Below, one piece after another: positions 1-10,127 of a DNA stretch of 64,000 nucleotides. How positions within the stretch are numbered: position 1 is the first letter of the stretch; every line of letters starts with the position of its first letter. The stretch is taken from positions 55,348 to 119,347 of the forward strand of contig JAUIMM010002572.1 in NCBI GenBank assembly GCA_031769625.1, written 5' to 3'. Position numbers and translations under genes: made by a program. Origin of the DNA: Taudactylus pleione (lineage: Eukaryota > Chordata > Amphibia > Anura > Myobatrachidae). The notes below the pieces were generated by a model. It was given only the letters and a program-made list of their open reading frames with translations, did no database searches and was not told where the DNA came from.

Positions 1-534
1 AGAGGGGTGATGACTAAAGCTAATAAGGAGAGGAGAGGGGTGGAGACAGAAGCTAATAAGGAGAGGAGAGGGGTGGTGACAGAAGCTAATAAGTAGAGGA
101 GAGGGGTGGTGACAGAAGCTAATAAGGAGAGGAGAAGAGAGGGGTGGTGACAGAATCTAATAAGGAGATGAGAGGGGTGGTGACACAAGCCCATAAGGAG
201 AGGAGAGGGATGGTGACAGAAGCTAATAAGAAAGGAGAGGGTTGGTGACAGAAGCCAATAAGGAGAGGGGTGGTGACAGAAGCTAATAAGTAGAGGAGAG
301 GGGTGGTGACAGAAGCTAATTAGGGTAGGAGAGGGGTGGTGACAGAAGCTAATAAGGAGAGGAGAGGGATGGTGACAGAAGCTAATAAGGAGAGGAGAGG
401 GGTGGTGACAGAAGCTAATAATGAGAGGAGAGGGGTGGTGACAGAAGCTAATCAGGAGAGGAGAGGGGGTGGTGACAGAAGCTAATAAGGAGACGGGTGG
501 TGACAGAAGCTAATAAGGAGAGGAGAAGAGAGGG
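1..534 (+). repeat. Left arm: F-type block, truncated by the window start
   Basis: The stretch carries the marker variants of block F: an agaatct monomer near 150, a cacaagcccataagg monomer near 185, the short gagagggttgg monomer near 235, and the ctaattagggtagg monomer near 315. The same variants occur in the same order in each F copy, for example 9145-9684. It is the oldest-looking edge of the window and probably the tail of a further repeat unit to the left. No gene is visible. Confidence 0.85.
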
Positions 535-978
535 GTGGTGACAGAATCTAATATGGAGTGGAGAGGGGTGGTGACAGAAGCTAATAAGGAGAGGAGAGGG
601 GTGGTGACAGAAGCTAATATGGAGAGGAGAGGGGTGTTGACAGAAGCTAATAAGGAGAGGAGAGGGGTGGTGACAGAAGCTAATAAGGAGAGGAGAGGGG
701 TGGTGACAGAAGCTAATAAGGAGAGGAGAGGGCTGGTGACAGAAGCTAATAAGGTGAGGAGAGTTGCGGTGACAGAAGCTAATATGGAGAGGAGAGGGGT
801 GGTGACAAAAGCTAATAAGGAGAGGAGAGGGGTGGTGACAGAAGCTAATAAGGAGTGGAGAGGGGTGGTGACAGAAGCTAATCAGGAGAAGAGAGGGGTG
901 GTGACAGTAGCTAATACGGCGAGGAGAGGGGTGGTGACAGAAGCTAATAAGGAGAGGAGAGGGGTGGTGACAGGCTAA
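535..978 (+). repeat. Block I: run of in-register 33-bp monomers
   Basis: Thirteen or so consecutive 33-bp monomers with no length change leave the forward frame open for 147 codons of VVTEANKERRG-like repeats, the longest forward run in the window. Marker variants are gttgcggtgac near 765, aatacggcgagg at 913, and the shortened gacaggctaat near 970 that ends the block. Relatives lie at 47084-47458 (offset 46480) and 55812-56186. It is not a gene: both edges are ordinary monomers, and nothing outside the repeat supplies a start or end. Confidence 0.85.
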
Positions 979-1450
979 TAAGGAGAGGAGAGGGGTGGTG
1001 ACAGAAGCTAATGAGGAGAGAAGAGGAAAGGGGTGGTGACAGAAGCTAATAAGGAGAGGGGTGGTGACAGAAGCTAATCAGGAGAGGAGAGGGGAGGTGA
1101 CAGAAGCCAATAAGGAGAGGAGAAGAGAGGGGTGGTGACAGAAGCTAATAAGGAGAGAAGAGGAGAGGGGTGGTGACAGAAGCTAATAAGGAGAGGAGAG
1201 GGGTGGTGACAGAAGCTAATGAGGAGAGGAGAGGGGTGTGACAGAAGCTAATAAGGAGAGGAGAGGGCTGGTGACAGAAGCTAATAAGGAGAGGAGAGGG
1301 GTGGTGACAGAAGCTAATAATGAGAAGAGAGGGGTGGTGACAGAAGCTAATAAGGAGAGGAGAGGGGTGGTGACAGAAGCTAATAAGGAGAGGAGAGTGG
1401 TGGTGACAGAAGCTAATAAGGAGAGAAGAGGAGAGGGGAGTTGACAGAAG
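979..1450 (+). repeat. Left arm: mixed monomers
   Basis: Ordinary monomers with several 28-bp and 38-bp length variants. The segment resembles the sequence that follows block I in the right arm (56187-56850), including the gggtgtgac monomer at 1238 and the ctggtgac monomer near 1268. No other feature is visible. Confidence 0.8.
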
Positions 1451-2345
1451 CTAATGAGAGAAGAGGAGAGGGGTGGTGACAGAAGCTAATAAGGAGAGGA
1501 GACAGGTGGTGACAGAAGCTAATAAGGAGAGGAGAGGGATGATGACAGAAGCTAATAAGGAGAGGAGAGGGGTGGTGACAGAAGCGAATAATGAGAGGAG
1601 AGGGGTGGTCAGAAGGTAAGAAGGAGAGAAGAGGAGATGGGTGGTGACAGAAGCTAATAAGGAGAGAAGAGGAGAGGGGCGGTGACAGAAGCTAATAAGG
1701 AGAGAAGAGGAGAGGGGTGATGACAAAAGCTAATAAGGAGTGGAGAGCGGTGGTGACAGAAGCTAATAAGGAGAGGAGAGGGGTGGTGACAGAAGCTAAT
1801 AATGAGAGGAGAGGGGCGGTGACAGAAGCTAATAAGGAGAGAAGAGGAGAGGGGTGATGACAAAAGCTAATAAGGAGTGGAGAGCGGTGGTGACAGAAGC
1901 TAATAAGGAGAGGAGAGGGGTGGTGACAGAAGCTAATAATGAGAGGAGAGGGGTGGTGACAGAAGCTAATAAGGAGAGGAGAGGGGTGGTGACAGAAGCT
2001 AATAAGGAGAGGAGAGTGGTGGTGACAGAAGCTAATAAGGAGAGAAGAGGAGAGGGGAGGTGACAGAAGCTAATGAGAGAAGAATAGAGGGGTGGTGACA
2101 GAAGCTAATAAGGAGAGGAGACAGGTGGTGACAGAAGCTAATAAGGAGAGGAGAGGGGTGATGACAGAAGCTAATAAGGAGAGGAGAGGGGTGGTGACAG
2201 AAGCGAATAATGAGAGGAGAGGGGAGGTCAGAAGGTAAGAAGGAGAGAAGAGGAGATGGGTGGTGACAGAAGCTAATAAGGAGAGAAGAGGAGAGGGGCG
2301 GTGACAGAAGCTAATAAGGAGAGAAGAGGAGAGGGGTGATGACAA
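1451..2345 (+). repeat. Tandem duplication with 619-bp spacing (left arm)
   Basis: The variant tgatgacaaaagc appears at 1718 and again at 2337 (619 bp apart), and the surrounding monomers repeat in the same order, including a truncated gaggtcagaagg or gtggtcagaagg monomer and the gaagcgaat variant. A further partial copy of the tgatgacaaaagc marker at 1855 lies 137 bp after the first, so one copy contains a small internal duplication of about four monomers. Small differences between copies (for example agaagaatagag near 2080) show that this duplication is older than those inside the HOR domain. Confidence 0.85.
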
Positions 2346-3515
2346 AAGCTAATAAGGAGTGGAGAGCGGTGGTGACAGAAGCTAATAAGGAGAGGAGAGG
2401 GGTGGTGACAGAAGCTAATAAGTAGAAGAATGGGATGGTGACAGAAGCTAATAAGGAGAGGAGAAGAGAGGGGTGGTGACAGAAGCTAATAAGCAGAGGA
2501 GAGGGGTGGTTACAGCAACTAACAAGGAGAGGAGAGGGGTGGTGACAGAAGTCAATAAGGAAAGGAGAGGGGTGGTGACAGAATCTAATAAGGTGGTGAC
2601 AGAAGCTCATAAGGAGAGGAGAGGGATGGTGACAGAAGCTAATAAGAAAGGAGAGGGTTGGTGAGAGAAGCCAATAAGGAGAGGGGTGGTGACAGAAGCT
2701 AATAAGTAGAGGAGAGGGGTGGTGACAGAAGCTAAATAGGGTAGGAGAGGGGTGGTGACAGAAGCTAATAAGGAGAGGAGAGGGATGGTGACAGAAGCTA
2801 ATAAGGAGAGGAGAGGGGTGGTGACAGAAGCTAATAAGGATAGGAGAGGGGTGGTGACAGAAGCTAATCAGGAGAGGTGTGGTGACAGAAGCTAATAAGG
2901 AGAGGGGAGGTGTGGTGACAGAAGCTAATAAGGAGAGGAGAGGGGTGGTGACAGAAGTTAATAAGGAGAGGAAAGGAGAGGGGCAGTGACAGAAGCTAAT
3001 AAGGAGAGGAGAGGTGTGGTGACAGAAGCTAATAAGGAGAGGAGAGGAGAGGGTTGTTGACAGAAGCTAATAAGGAGAGGAGATGGGTGGTGACAGATGC
3101 TAATAAGGAGAAGAGAGGAGTGGTGACAGAAGCTAATAAGGAGAGGGGTGGTGACAGAAGCTAATAAGGAGAAGAGAGGGGTGGTGACAGAAGCCAATAA
3201 GGAGAGGAGAGGGGTGGTGACAGAAGCTAATAAGGAGAGGAGAGGGGTGGTGACAGAAGCTAATAAGGAGAGGAGAGGGGTGGTGACAGAAGCTAATATG
3301 GAGAGGAGAGGGGTGGTGACAGAAGCTAATAAGAAGAGAAGAGGAGAGGGGTGGTGACAGAAGCTAATCAGGAGAGGAGAGGGGTGGTGACAGAAGCTAA
3401 TAAGGAGAGGAGAGGGGTGGTGACAGAAGCTAATAAGGAGAGGAGAGGGGTGGAGACAGAAGCTAATAAGGAGAGGAGAGGAGAGGGGTGGTGACAGAAG
3501 CTAATAAGGAGAGGA
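2346..3515 (+). repeat. Left arm: divergent F-type block and following monomers
   Basis: Contains the F marker cagcaactaacaagg near 2513 and ctaaatagggtagg near 2733, but with variants absent from the HOR copies, notably a 21-bp monomer in which aataag runs directly into gtggtgac near 2590. The right arm has the matching segment at about 57141-58300, offset about 54.8 kb, including the same 21-bp monomer and the same GAAGAGAGGAG variant. It is therefore the left partner of a pair of arms flanking the HOR domain. Confidence 0.85.
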
Positions 3516-4536
3516 GAGCTGTGGTGACAGAAGCTAACAAGGAGAGGAGAGGGGTGGTGACAGAAGCTAATAAGGAGAGGAGAGGAGTGGTGACAGAAGC
3601 TAATAGGGAGAGGAGAGGGGTGGGGACAAGCTAATAAGGAGAGGAGAGGTGGTGACAGAAGCTAATAAGGAGAGGAGAGGGGTGGTGACAGAAGCTAATA
3701 AGGAGAGGAGAGGGGTGGTGACAGAAGCCAATAAGGAGAGGAGAGGGGTGGTGACAGAAGCTAATAAGGAGAAGGGTGGTGACAGAAGCTAATAAGGAGA
3801 GGAGAGGAGAGGGGTGGTGACAGAAGCTAATAAGGAGAGGAGAGGGGTGTTGACAGAAGCTAATCAGGAGATGAGAGGGGTGGTGACAGAAGCTAATAAG
3901 GAGAGGAGAGGGGTGGTGACAGAAGCTAATAATGAGAGGAGAGGAGAGGGGTGGTGACAGAAGCTAATAAGGAGAGGAGAGGGGTGGTGACAGAAGCTAA
4001 TAAGGAGAGGAGAGGGGTGGTGACAGAAGCTAATAGGGAGAGGAGAGGGGTGGTGACAAGCTAATAAGAAGAGGAGAGGTGGTGACAGAAGCTAATAAGG
4101 AGAGGAGAGGGGTGGTGACAGAAGCTAAAAAGGAGAGGAGAGGGTTGGTGACAAAAGCTAATAAGGATAGGAGAGGAGAGGGGTGGTGACAGAAGCTAAT
4201 AAGGAGAAGAGAGGGGTGATGACAGAAGCTAATAAGGAGAGAAGAGGAGAGGGGTTGTGTCAGAAGCTAATAAGGAGAGGAGAGCAGTGGTGACAGAAGT
4301 TAATAATGAGAGGAGAGGGGTGGTGACAGAATCTAATAAGGAGAGAAGAGGATTGGGGTTATGACAGAAGCCAATAAGGAGAAGAGAGGGGTTTGTGACA
4401 GAAGCTAATAAGGAGAGGAGAGGGGTGATGACAGAAGCTAATCAGGAGAGGGGTGGTGACAGAAGCTAATAAGGAGAGGAGAGGGGTGGTGACAGAAGCC
4501 AATAAGGAGAGGAGAAGAGAGGGGTGGTGACAGAAG
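3516..4536 (+). repeat. Block K: left boundary segment of the HOR domain
   Basis: Markers are gagagctgtgg at 3516, gctaacaagg, ctaatagggagagg with a following gacaagc monomer (two bases shorter in the core), and gagggttggtgac with aataaggatagg near 4140-4165. Closely similar copies lie at the end of U6 (47777-48769) and, more diverged, in the right arm (58160-58870 and beyond). From about 4165 onward the sequence already matches the last few hundred bases before every A block, so the natural junction between arm and HOR domain is near 4140-4165 rather than at 4537. Confidence 0.85.
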
Positions 4537-4866
4537 CTAATAAGGAGAGAAGAGGAGAGGGGTGGTGACAGAAGCTAATAAGGAGAGGGGTGGTGACAAG
4601 CTAATATGGAGAGGATAGGGATGGTGACAGAAGCTTATGAGGAGAGGAGAGGGGTGGTGACAGAAGCTAATAAGGAGAGGAGAGGGGTGGTGACAGAAGC
4701 TAATAAGAAGAAGAGAGGGGTGGTGACAGAAGCTAATAAGGAGTGGAGAGGGGTGGTGACAAGCTAATAAGGAGAGGAGAGGGGTGGTGACAGAAGCTAA
4801 TAAGGAGAGGAGAGGGGTGGTGACAGAAGCTAATAAGGAGAGTAGAGGGGTGGTGACAGAAGCCAA
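4537..4866 (+). repeat. Block A marker segment (first copy)
   Basis: About ten monomers recognised by two gacaagc monomers (near 4590 and 4760), an aatatggagaggatagg monomer, and a T substitution that creates AAGCTT at 4631. Copies of A start at 4537, 10475, 20632, 28678, 36633, 42534 and 48770. The U7 copy has one extra 33-bp monomer. A is the best anchor for counting HOR units. Confidence 0.9.
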
Positions 4867-4949
4867 TAAGGAGAGGAGAAGAGAGGGGTGGTGACAAAAG
4901 CTAATAAGGAGAAGAGAGGGGTGGTGACAGAAGCCAATAAGGAGAGGAG

Positions 4950-5170
4950 AGGGGTGGGGACAGTAACCAATAAGGAGAAGAGAGGGGTGGTGACAGAAGC
5001 TAATAAGTAGAGGAGAGGGGTGATGACAGAAGCTAATAAGGAGAGGAGAGGGGTGGTGACAGAAGCTAATGAGGAGATTAGAGGGGTGGTGACAGAAGAT
5101 AATCAGGAGAGGAGAGGGGTGGTGACAGAAGATAATAAGGAGAGGAGAGGAGAGGGGTGGTGACTGAAGC
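4950..5170 (+). repeat. Block B marker segment (first copy)
   Basis: Recognised by gggacagtaaccaat at about 4957, followed by a gaggagattagagg monomer, gaagataatcagg and gaagataataagg. The gacagtaacc marker recurs once per unit at 10899, 21056, 29102, 37057, 42958 and 49226. Block D is a sister of B, differing by gggaaagtaacc and gaagataaacagg, which suggests that B and D arose from one ancestral segment. Confidence 0.88.
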
Positions 5171-5537
5171 TAAAAAGGAGAGGAGAGGGGTGGTGACAGA
5201 AGCTAATAAGGAGGGGAGAGGGGTGGTGACAGAAGCTAATAAGGAGAGGAGAGGGGTGGTGACAGAAGCTAATAAGGAGAGGAGAGGGGTGGTGACAGAA
5301 GCTAATGAGGAGAGAAGAGGAAAGGGGTGGTGACAGAAGCTAATAAGGAGAGGAGAGGGGTGGTGACAGAAGCTAATGAGGAGAGGGGTGGTGACAGAAG
5401 CTAATAAGGAGAGAAGAGGAGAGGGGTGATGACAGAAGCTAATAAGGAGAGGGGTGGTGACAGAAGCTAATCAGGAGAGGAGAGGGGGGGTGACAGAAGC
5501 CAATAAGGAGAGGAGAAGAGAGGGGTGGTGACAGAAG

Positions 5538-5810
5538 CTAATAAGGAGAGAAGAGGAGAAGGGTGGTGACAGAAGCTAATAAGGAGAGGAGAGGGGTGGT
5601 GACAGAAGCTAATGAGGAGAGGAGAGGGGTGGTGACAGAAGCTAATAAGGAGAGAAGAGGAGAGGGGTGGTGACAGAAGCCAATAAGGAGAGGAGAGGGG
5701 TGGTGACAGAAGCTAATAAGGAGAGGAGAGGGGTGATAACAGAAGCTAATAAGGAGAGTTGTGGTGACAGAAGCTAATAAGGAGAGGAGAGGGGTGGTTA
5801 CAGAAGCCAA
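5538..5810 (+). repeat. Block C marker segment (first copy)
   Basis: Recognised by a short gagagttgtggtgac monomer near 5755 and a ggttacagaagccaat monomer near 5798. It is preceded by a monomer in which T to G turns GGGGTGG into a seven-G run near 5485. Copies start at 11476, 21633, 29680, 37634, 43535 and 49803, and a C-like segment closes the window near 63400-63500. Confidence 0.88.
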
Positions 5811-6540
5811 TAAGGAGAGGAGAAGAGAGGGGTGGTGACAGAAGCTAATAAGGAGAGAAGATGAGAGGGGGGGTGACAGAAGCTAATAAGGAGAGGGGTG
5901 GTGACAAGCTAATAAGGAGAGGAGAGGGGTGGTGACAGAAGCTAATGAGGAGAGGAGAGGGGTGGTGACAGAAACTAATAAGGAGAGAAGAGGAGAGGGG
6001 TGGTGACAGAAGCTAATAAGGAGAGGAGAGGGGTGGTGACAGAAGCTAATAAGGAGAGGAGAGGGGTGGTGACAGAAGCTAATAAGGAGAGAAGAGGGGT
6101 GGTGACTGAAGATAATCAGGAGAGGAGAGGGGTGGTGACAGAAGCTAATAAGGAGAAGAGAGGAGAGGGGTGGTGACAGAAGCTAATAAGGAGAGGAGAG
6201 GGGTGGTGACAGATGCTAATAAGGAGAGGAGAGGGGTGGTGACAGAAGCTAATAAGGAGAGAAGAGGTGAGGGGTGGTGACAGAAGCTAATAAGGAGAGA
6301 AGAGGAGAGGGTTTGTGACAGAAGCCAATAAGGAGAGGAGAGGGGTTTGTGACAGAAGCTAATAAGGAGAGGAGAGGGGTGATGACAGAAGCTAATCAGG
6401 AGAGGGGTGGTGACAGAAGCTAATAAGGAGTGGAGAGGGGTGGTGACAAGCTAATAAGGAGAGGAGAGGGGTGGTGACAGAAGCTAATAAGGAGAGGAGA
6501 GGGGTGGTGACAGAAGCTAATAAGGAGAGTAGAGGGGTGG

Positions 6541-9206
6541 TGACAGAAGCCAATAAGGAGAGGAGAAGAGAGGGGTGGTGACAAAAGCTAATAAGGAGAA
6601 GAGAGGGGTGGTGACAGAAGCCAATTAGGAGAGGAGAGGGGTGGGGAAAGTAACCAATAAGGAGAAGAGAGGGGTGGTGACAAAAGCTAATAAGGAGAGG
6701 AGAGGGGTGATGACAGAAGCTAATAAGGAGAGGAGAGGGGTGGTGACAGAAGCTAATGAGGAGATTAGAGGGGTGGTGACAGAAGATAAACAGGAGAGGA
6801 GAGGGGTGGTGACAGAAGATAATAAGGAGAGGAGAGGAGAGGGGTGGTGACTGAAGCTAAAAAGGAGAGGAGAGGGGTGGTGACAGAAGCTAATAAGGAG
6901 GGGAAAGGGGTGGTGACAGAAGCTAATAAGGAGAGGAGAGGGGTGGTGACAGAAGCTAATAAGGAGAGGAGAGGGGTGGTGACAGAAGCTAATGAGGAGA
7001 GAAGAGGAAAGGGGTGGTGACAGAAGCTAATAAGGAGAGGAGAGGGGTGGTGACAGAAGCTAATGAGGAGAGGGGTGGTGACAGAAGCTAATAAGGAGAG
7101 AAGAGGAGAGGGATGATGACAGAAGCTAATAAGGAGATGGGTGGTGACAGAAGCTAATCAGGAGAGGAGAGGGTTGGTGACAGAAGCCAATAAGGAGAGG
7201 AGAAGAGAGGGGTGGTGACAGAAGCTAATAAGGAGAGAAGAGGAGAGGGGTGGTGACAGAAGCTAATAAGGAGAGGAGAGGGGTGGTGACAGAAGCTAAT
7301 GAGGAGAGGATAGGGGTGTGACAGAAGCTAATAAGGAGAGGAGAGGGGTGGTGACAGAAGCTAATAAGGAGAGGAGAGGGGTGGTGATAGAAGCTAATAA
7401 GGAGAGGAGAGGGGTGGTGACAGTAGCTAATATGGAGAGGAGAGGTTTGGTGACAGAAGCTAATAAGGAGAGGAGAGGGGTGGTGACAGAAGCTAATAAG
7501 GAGAGGAGAGGGGTGGTGACAGAAGCTAATAAGGAGAGAAGAGGAGAGGGGTGGTGACAGAAGCTAATGAGAGAAGAGGAGAGGGGTGGTGACAGAAGCT
7601 AATAAGGAGAGGAGAGGAGACAGGTGGTGACAGAAGCTAATAAGGAGAGGAGAGGGGTGATGACAGAAGCTAATAAGGAGAGGAGAGGGGTGGTGACAGA
7701 AGCTAATAATGAGAGGAGAGGGGTGGTGTCAGAAGGTAATAAGGAGAGAAGAGGAGAGGGGTGGTGACAGAAGCTAATAAGGTGAGAAGAGGAGAGGGGC
7801 AGTGACAGAAGCTAATAAGGAGAGAAGAGGAGTGGGCTGAGGACTAAAGTTAATAAGGAGAGGAGAGGGGTGGTGACAGAAGCCAATAAGGAGAGGAGAA
7901 GAGAGGGGTGGTGACAAAAGCTAATAAGGAGAAGAGAGGGGTGGTGACAGAAGCCAATTAGGAGAGGAGAGGGGTGGGGAAAGTAACCAATAAGGAGAAG
8001 AGAGGGGTGGTGACAGAAGCTAATAAGGAGAGGAGAGGGGTGATGACAGAAGCTAATAAGGAGAGGAGAGGGGTGGTGACAGAAGCTAATGAGGAGATTA
8101 GAGGGGTGGTGACAGAAGATAAACAGGAGAGGAGAGGGGTGTTGACAGAAGATTATAAGGAGAGGAGAGGAGAGGGGTGGTGACTGAAGCTAAAAAGGAG
8201 AGGAGAGGGGTGGTGACAGAAGCTAATAAGGAGGGGAAAGGGGTGGTGACAGAAGCTAATAAGGAGAGGAGAGGGGTGGTGACAGAAGCTAATAAGGAGA
8301 GGAGAGGGGTGGTGACAGAAGCTAATGAGGAGAGAAGAGGAAAGGGGTGGTGACAGAAGCTAATAAGGAGAGGAGAGGGGTGGTGACAGAAGCTAATGAG
8401 GAGAGGGGTGGTGACAGAAGCTAATAAGGAGAGAAGAGGAGAGGGATGATGACAGAAGCTAATAAGGAGATGGGTGGTGACAGAAGCTAATCAGGAGAGG
8501 AGAGGGTTGGTGACAGAAGCCAATAAGGAGAGGAGAAGAGAGGGGTGGTGACAGAAGCTAATAAGGAGAGAAGAGGAGAGGGGTGGTGACAGAAGCTAAT
8601 AAGGAGAGGAGAGGGGTGGTGACAGAAGCTAATGAGGAGAGGATAGGGGTGTGACAGAAGCTAATAAGGAGAGGAGAGGGGTGGTGACAGAAGCTAATAA
8701 GGAGAGGAGAGGGGTGGTGATAGAAGCTAATAAGGAGAGGAGAGGGGTGGTGACAGTAGCTAATATGGAGAGGAGAGGTTTGGTGACAGAAGCTAATAAG
8801 GAGAGGAGAGGGGTGGTGACAGAAGCTAATAAGGAGAGGAGAGGGGTGGTGACAGAAGCTAATAAGGAGAGAAGAGGAGAGGGGTGGTGACAGAAGCTAA
8901 TGAGAGAAGAGGAGAGGGGTGGTGACAGAAGCTAATAAAGAGAGGAGAGGAGACAGGTGGTGACAGAAGCTAATAAGGAGAGGAGAGGGGTGATGACAGA
9001 AGCTAATAAGGAGAGGAGAGGGGTGGTGACAGAAGCTAATAATGAGAGGAGAGGAGTGGTGTCAGAAGGTAATAAGGAGAGAAGAGGAGAGGGGTGGTGA
9101 CAGAAGCTAATAAGGTGAGAAGAGGAGAGGGGCGGTGACAGAAGCTAATAAGGAGAGAAGAGGAGTGGGCTGAGGACTAAAGTTAATAAGGAGAGGAGAG
9201 GGGTGG
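6541..9206 (+). repeat. Nested D-E tandem duplication in U1, two copies of 1333 bp
   Basis: The start tgacagaagccaat at 6541 recurs at 7874, and D (6641, 7974) and E (7318, 8651) keep the exact 1333-bp spacing. Copies differ by only a few substitutions, such as gttgac for gtgac and gattataagg near 8150. D is marked by gggaaagtaacc. E is marked by gtgatagaagc, gacagtagctaatatgg and ggtttggtgac, then gtgtcagaagg and ggctgaggactaaag. The same duplication occurs in U5 only. Confidence 0.92.
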
Positions 9207-9684
9207 TGACAGAAGCTAATAAGGAGAGGAGAGGGGTGGTGACAGAAGCTAATAAGTAGAGGAGAGGGGTGGTGACAGAAGTTAATAAGGAGAGGAGAAG
9301 AGAGGGGTGGTGACAGAAGCTAATAAGGAGAGGAGAGGGGTGGTTACAGCAACTAACAAGGAGAGGAGAGGGGTGGTGACAGAAGCCAATGAGGAAAGGA
9401 GAGGCGTGGTGACAGAATCTAATAAGGAGATGAGAGGGGTGGTGACACAAGCCCATAAGGAGAGGAGAGGGATGGTGACAGAAGCTAATAAGAAAGGAGA
9501 GGGTTGGTGACAGAAGCCAATAAGGAGAGGGGTGGTGACAGAAGCTAATAAGTAGAGGAGAGGGGTGGTGACAGAAGCTAATTAGGGTAGGAGAGGGGTG
9601 GTGACAGAAGCTACTAAGGAGAGGAGAGGGATGGTGACAGAAGCTAATAAGGAGAGGAGAGGGGTGGTGACAGAAGCTAATCAT
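9145..9684 (+). repeat. Block F marker segment (first full copy)
   Basis: Markers in order: ggttacagcaactaacaagg near 9340, gaggcgtggtgac, agaatctaataagg, cacaagcccataagg near 9445, a short gagagggttgg monomer, aataagtagagg, ctaattagggtagg and gaagctactaagg. The reverse strand is open for 179 codons here, because a 5-bp length change shifts it from one stop-free reverse frame to the other; the composition is purely repetitive. F occurs one to three times in every HOR unit. Confidence 0.88.
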
Positions 9685-9785
9685 GAGAGGAGAGGGGTGG
9701 TGACAGAAGCTAATCAGGAGAGGAGAGGGGTGGTGACAGAAGCTAATAAGGAGACGGGTGGTGACAGAAGCTAATAAGGAGAGGG

Positions 9786-10127
9786 GTGGTGACAGAAGCT
9801 AATAAGGAGAGGAGAAGGGTGGTGACAGAAGCTAATATGGAGAGGAGAGGGGTGGTGACAGAAGCTAATATGGAGAGGAGAGGGGTGGTGACAGAAGCTA
9901 ATAAGGAGAGGAGAGGGGTGTTGACAGAAGCTAATAAGGAGAGGAGAGGGGGGGTGACAGAAGCTAATAAGGAGAGGAGAGGGGTGGTGACAGAAGCTAA
10001 TAAGGAGAGGAGAGGGGTGGTGACAGAAGATAATAAGGTGAGGAGAGTTGCGGTGACAGAAGCTAATATGGAGAGGAGAGGGGTGGTGACAAAAGCTAAT
10101 AAGGATAGGAGAGGAGAGGGGTGGTGA
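9786..10127 (+). repeat. Block G marker segment (first copy)
   Basis: Eleven or so in-register monomers with two aatatgg monomers, a GGGTGTTGAC monomer, a seven-G run, gaagataataaggtgagg and gttgcggtgac, then gacaaaagc. The two endings distinguish sub-types: aataaggatagg leads on to block A, and aataaggagagg leads on to block H. It is related to block I at 535-978. Confidence 0.88.

Noticed and set aside
153..460. A CRISPR array, given regular short repeats
   Set aside because: There are no distinct spacers: the entire 33 bp is repeated and the differences are scattered substitutions and pentamer steps. No cas gene is present.
535..978. Forward open frame of 147 codons with an 11-residue VVTEANKERRG repeat as a protein gene
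   Set aside because: The frame is open only because the period is 33 bp. It begins and ends inside ordinary repeat, has no unique N- or C-terminal sequence, and dozens of similar shorter frames are scattered wherever monomer length stays constant. No gene structure or codon-level constraint is visible.
1238..1444. Resemblance of the 11-residue forward repeat to LEA group 3 or synuclein hendecad repeats (the KxKEGVV-like NKERRGVV)
   Set aside because: The similarity is limited to repeat length and a few charged residues. The underlying DNA is a satellite without gene structure, so homology is not supported.
6641..6850. Forward frame starting MGKVTNKEKRG as a conserved gene family present about seventeen times
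   Set aside because: The repeated near-identity comes from block D being copied with the HOR units. The ATG-like start appears because GTG or GGG was changed in one monomer, and the flanking DNA is equally conserved.
8925..8945. AATAAA polyadenylation signal (also near 56936 and 63636)
   Set aside because: It is a single G to A change in the common aataagg core. No transcript unit is apparent, and a hexamer alone is not evidence.
9145..9684. Reverse open frame of 179 codons rich in SFCHHPSPLL and LLASVTTPL, looking like a hydrophobic or secreted peptide
   Set aside because: It is the complement of the same satellite. Apparent hydrophobic segments are translations of the CTCTCCTCTCC tract, and the switch between motifs is a frame shift at a 5-bp length variant. 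Copies at 35304 and 41204 exist because the HOR units are duplicated.
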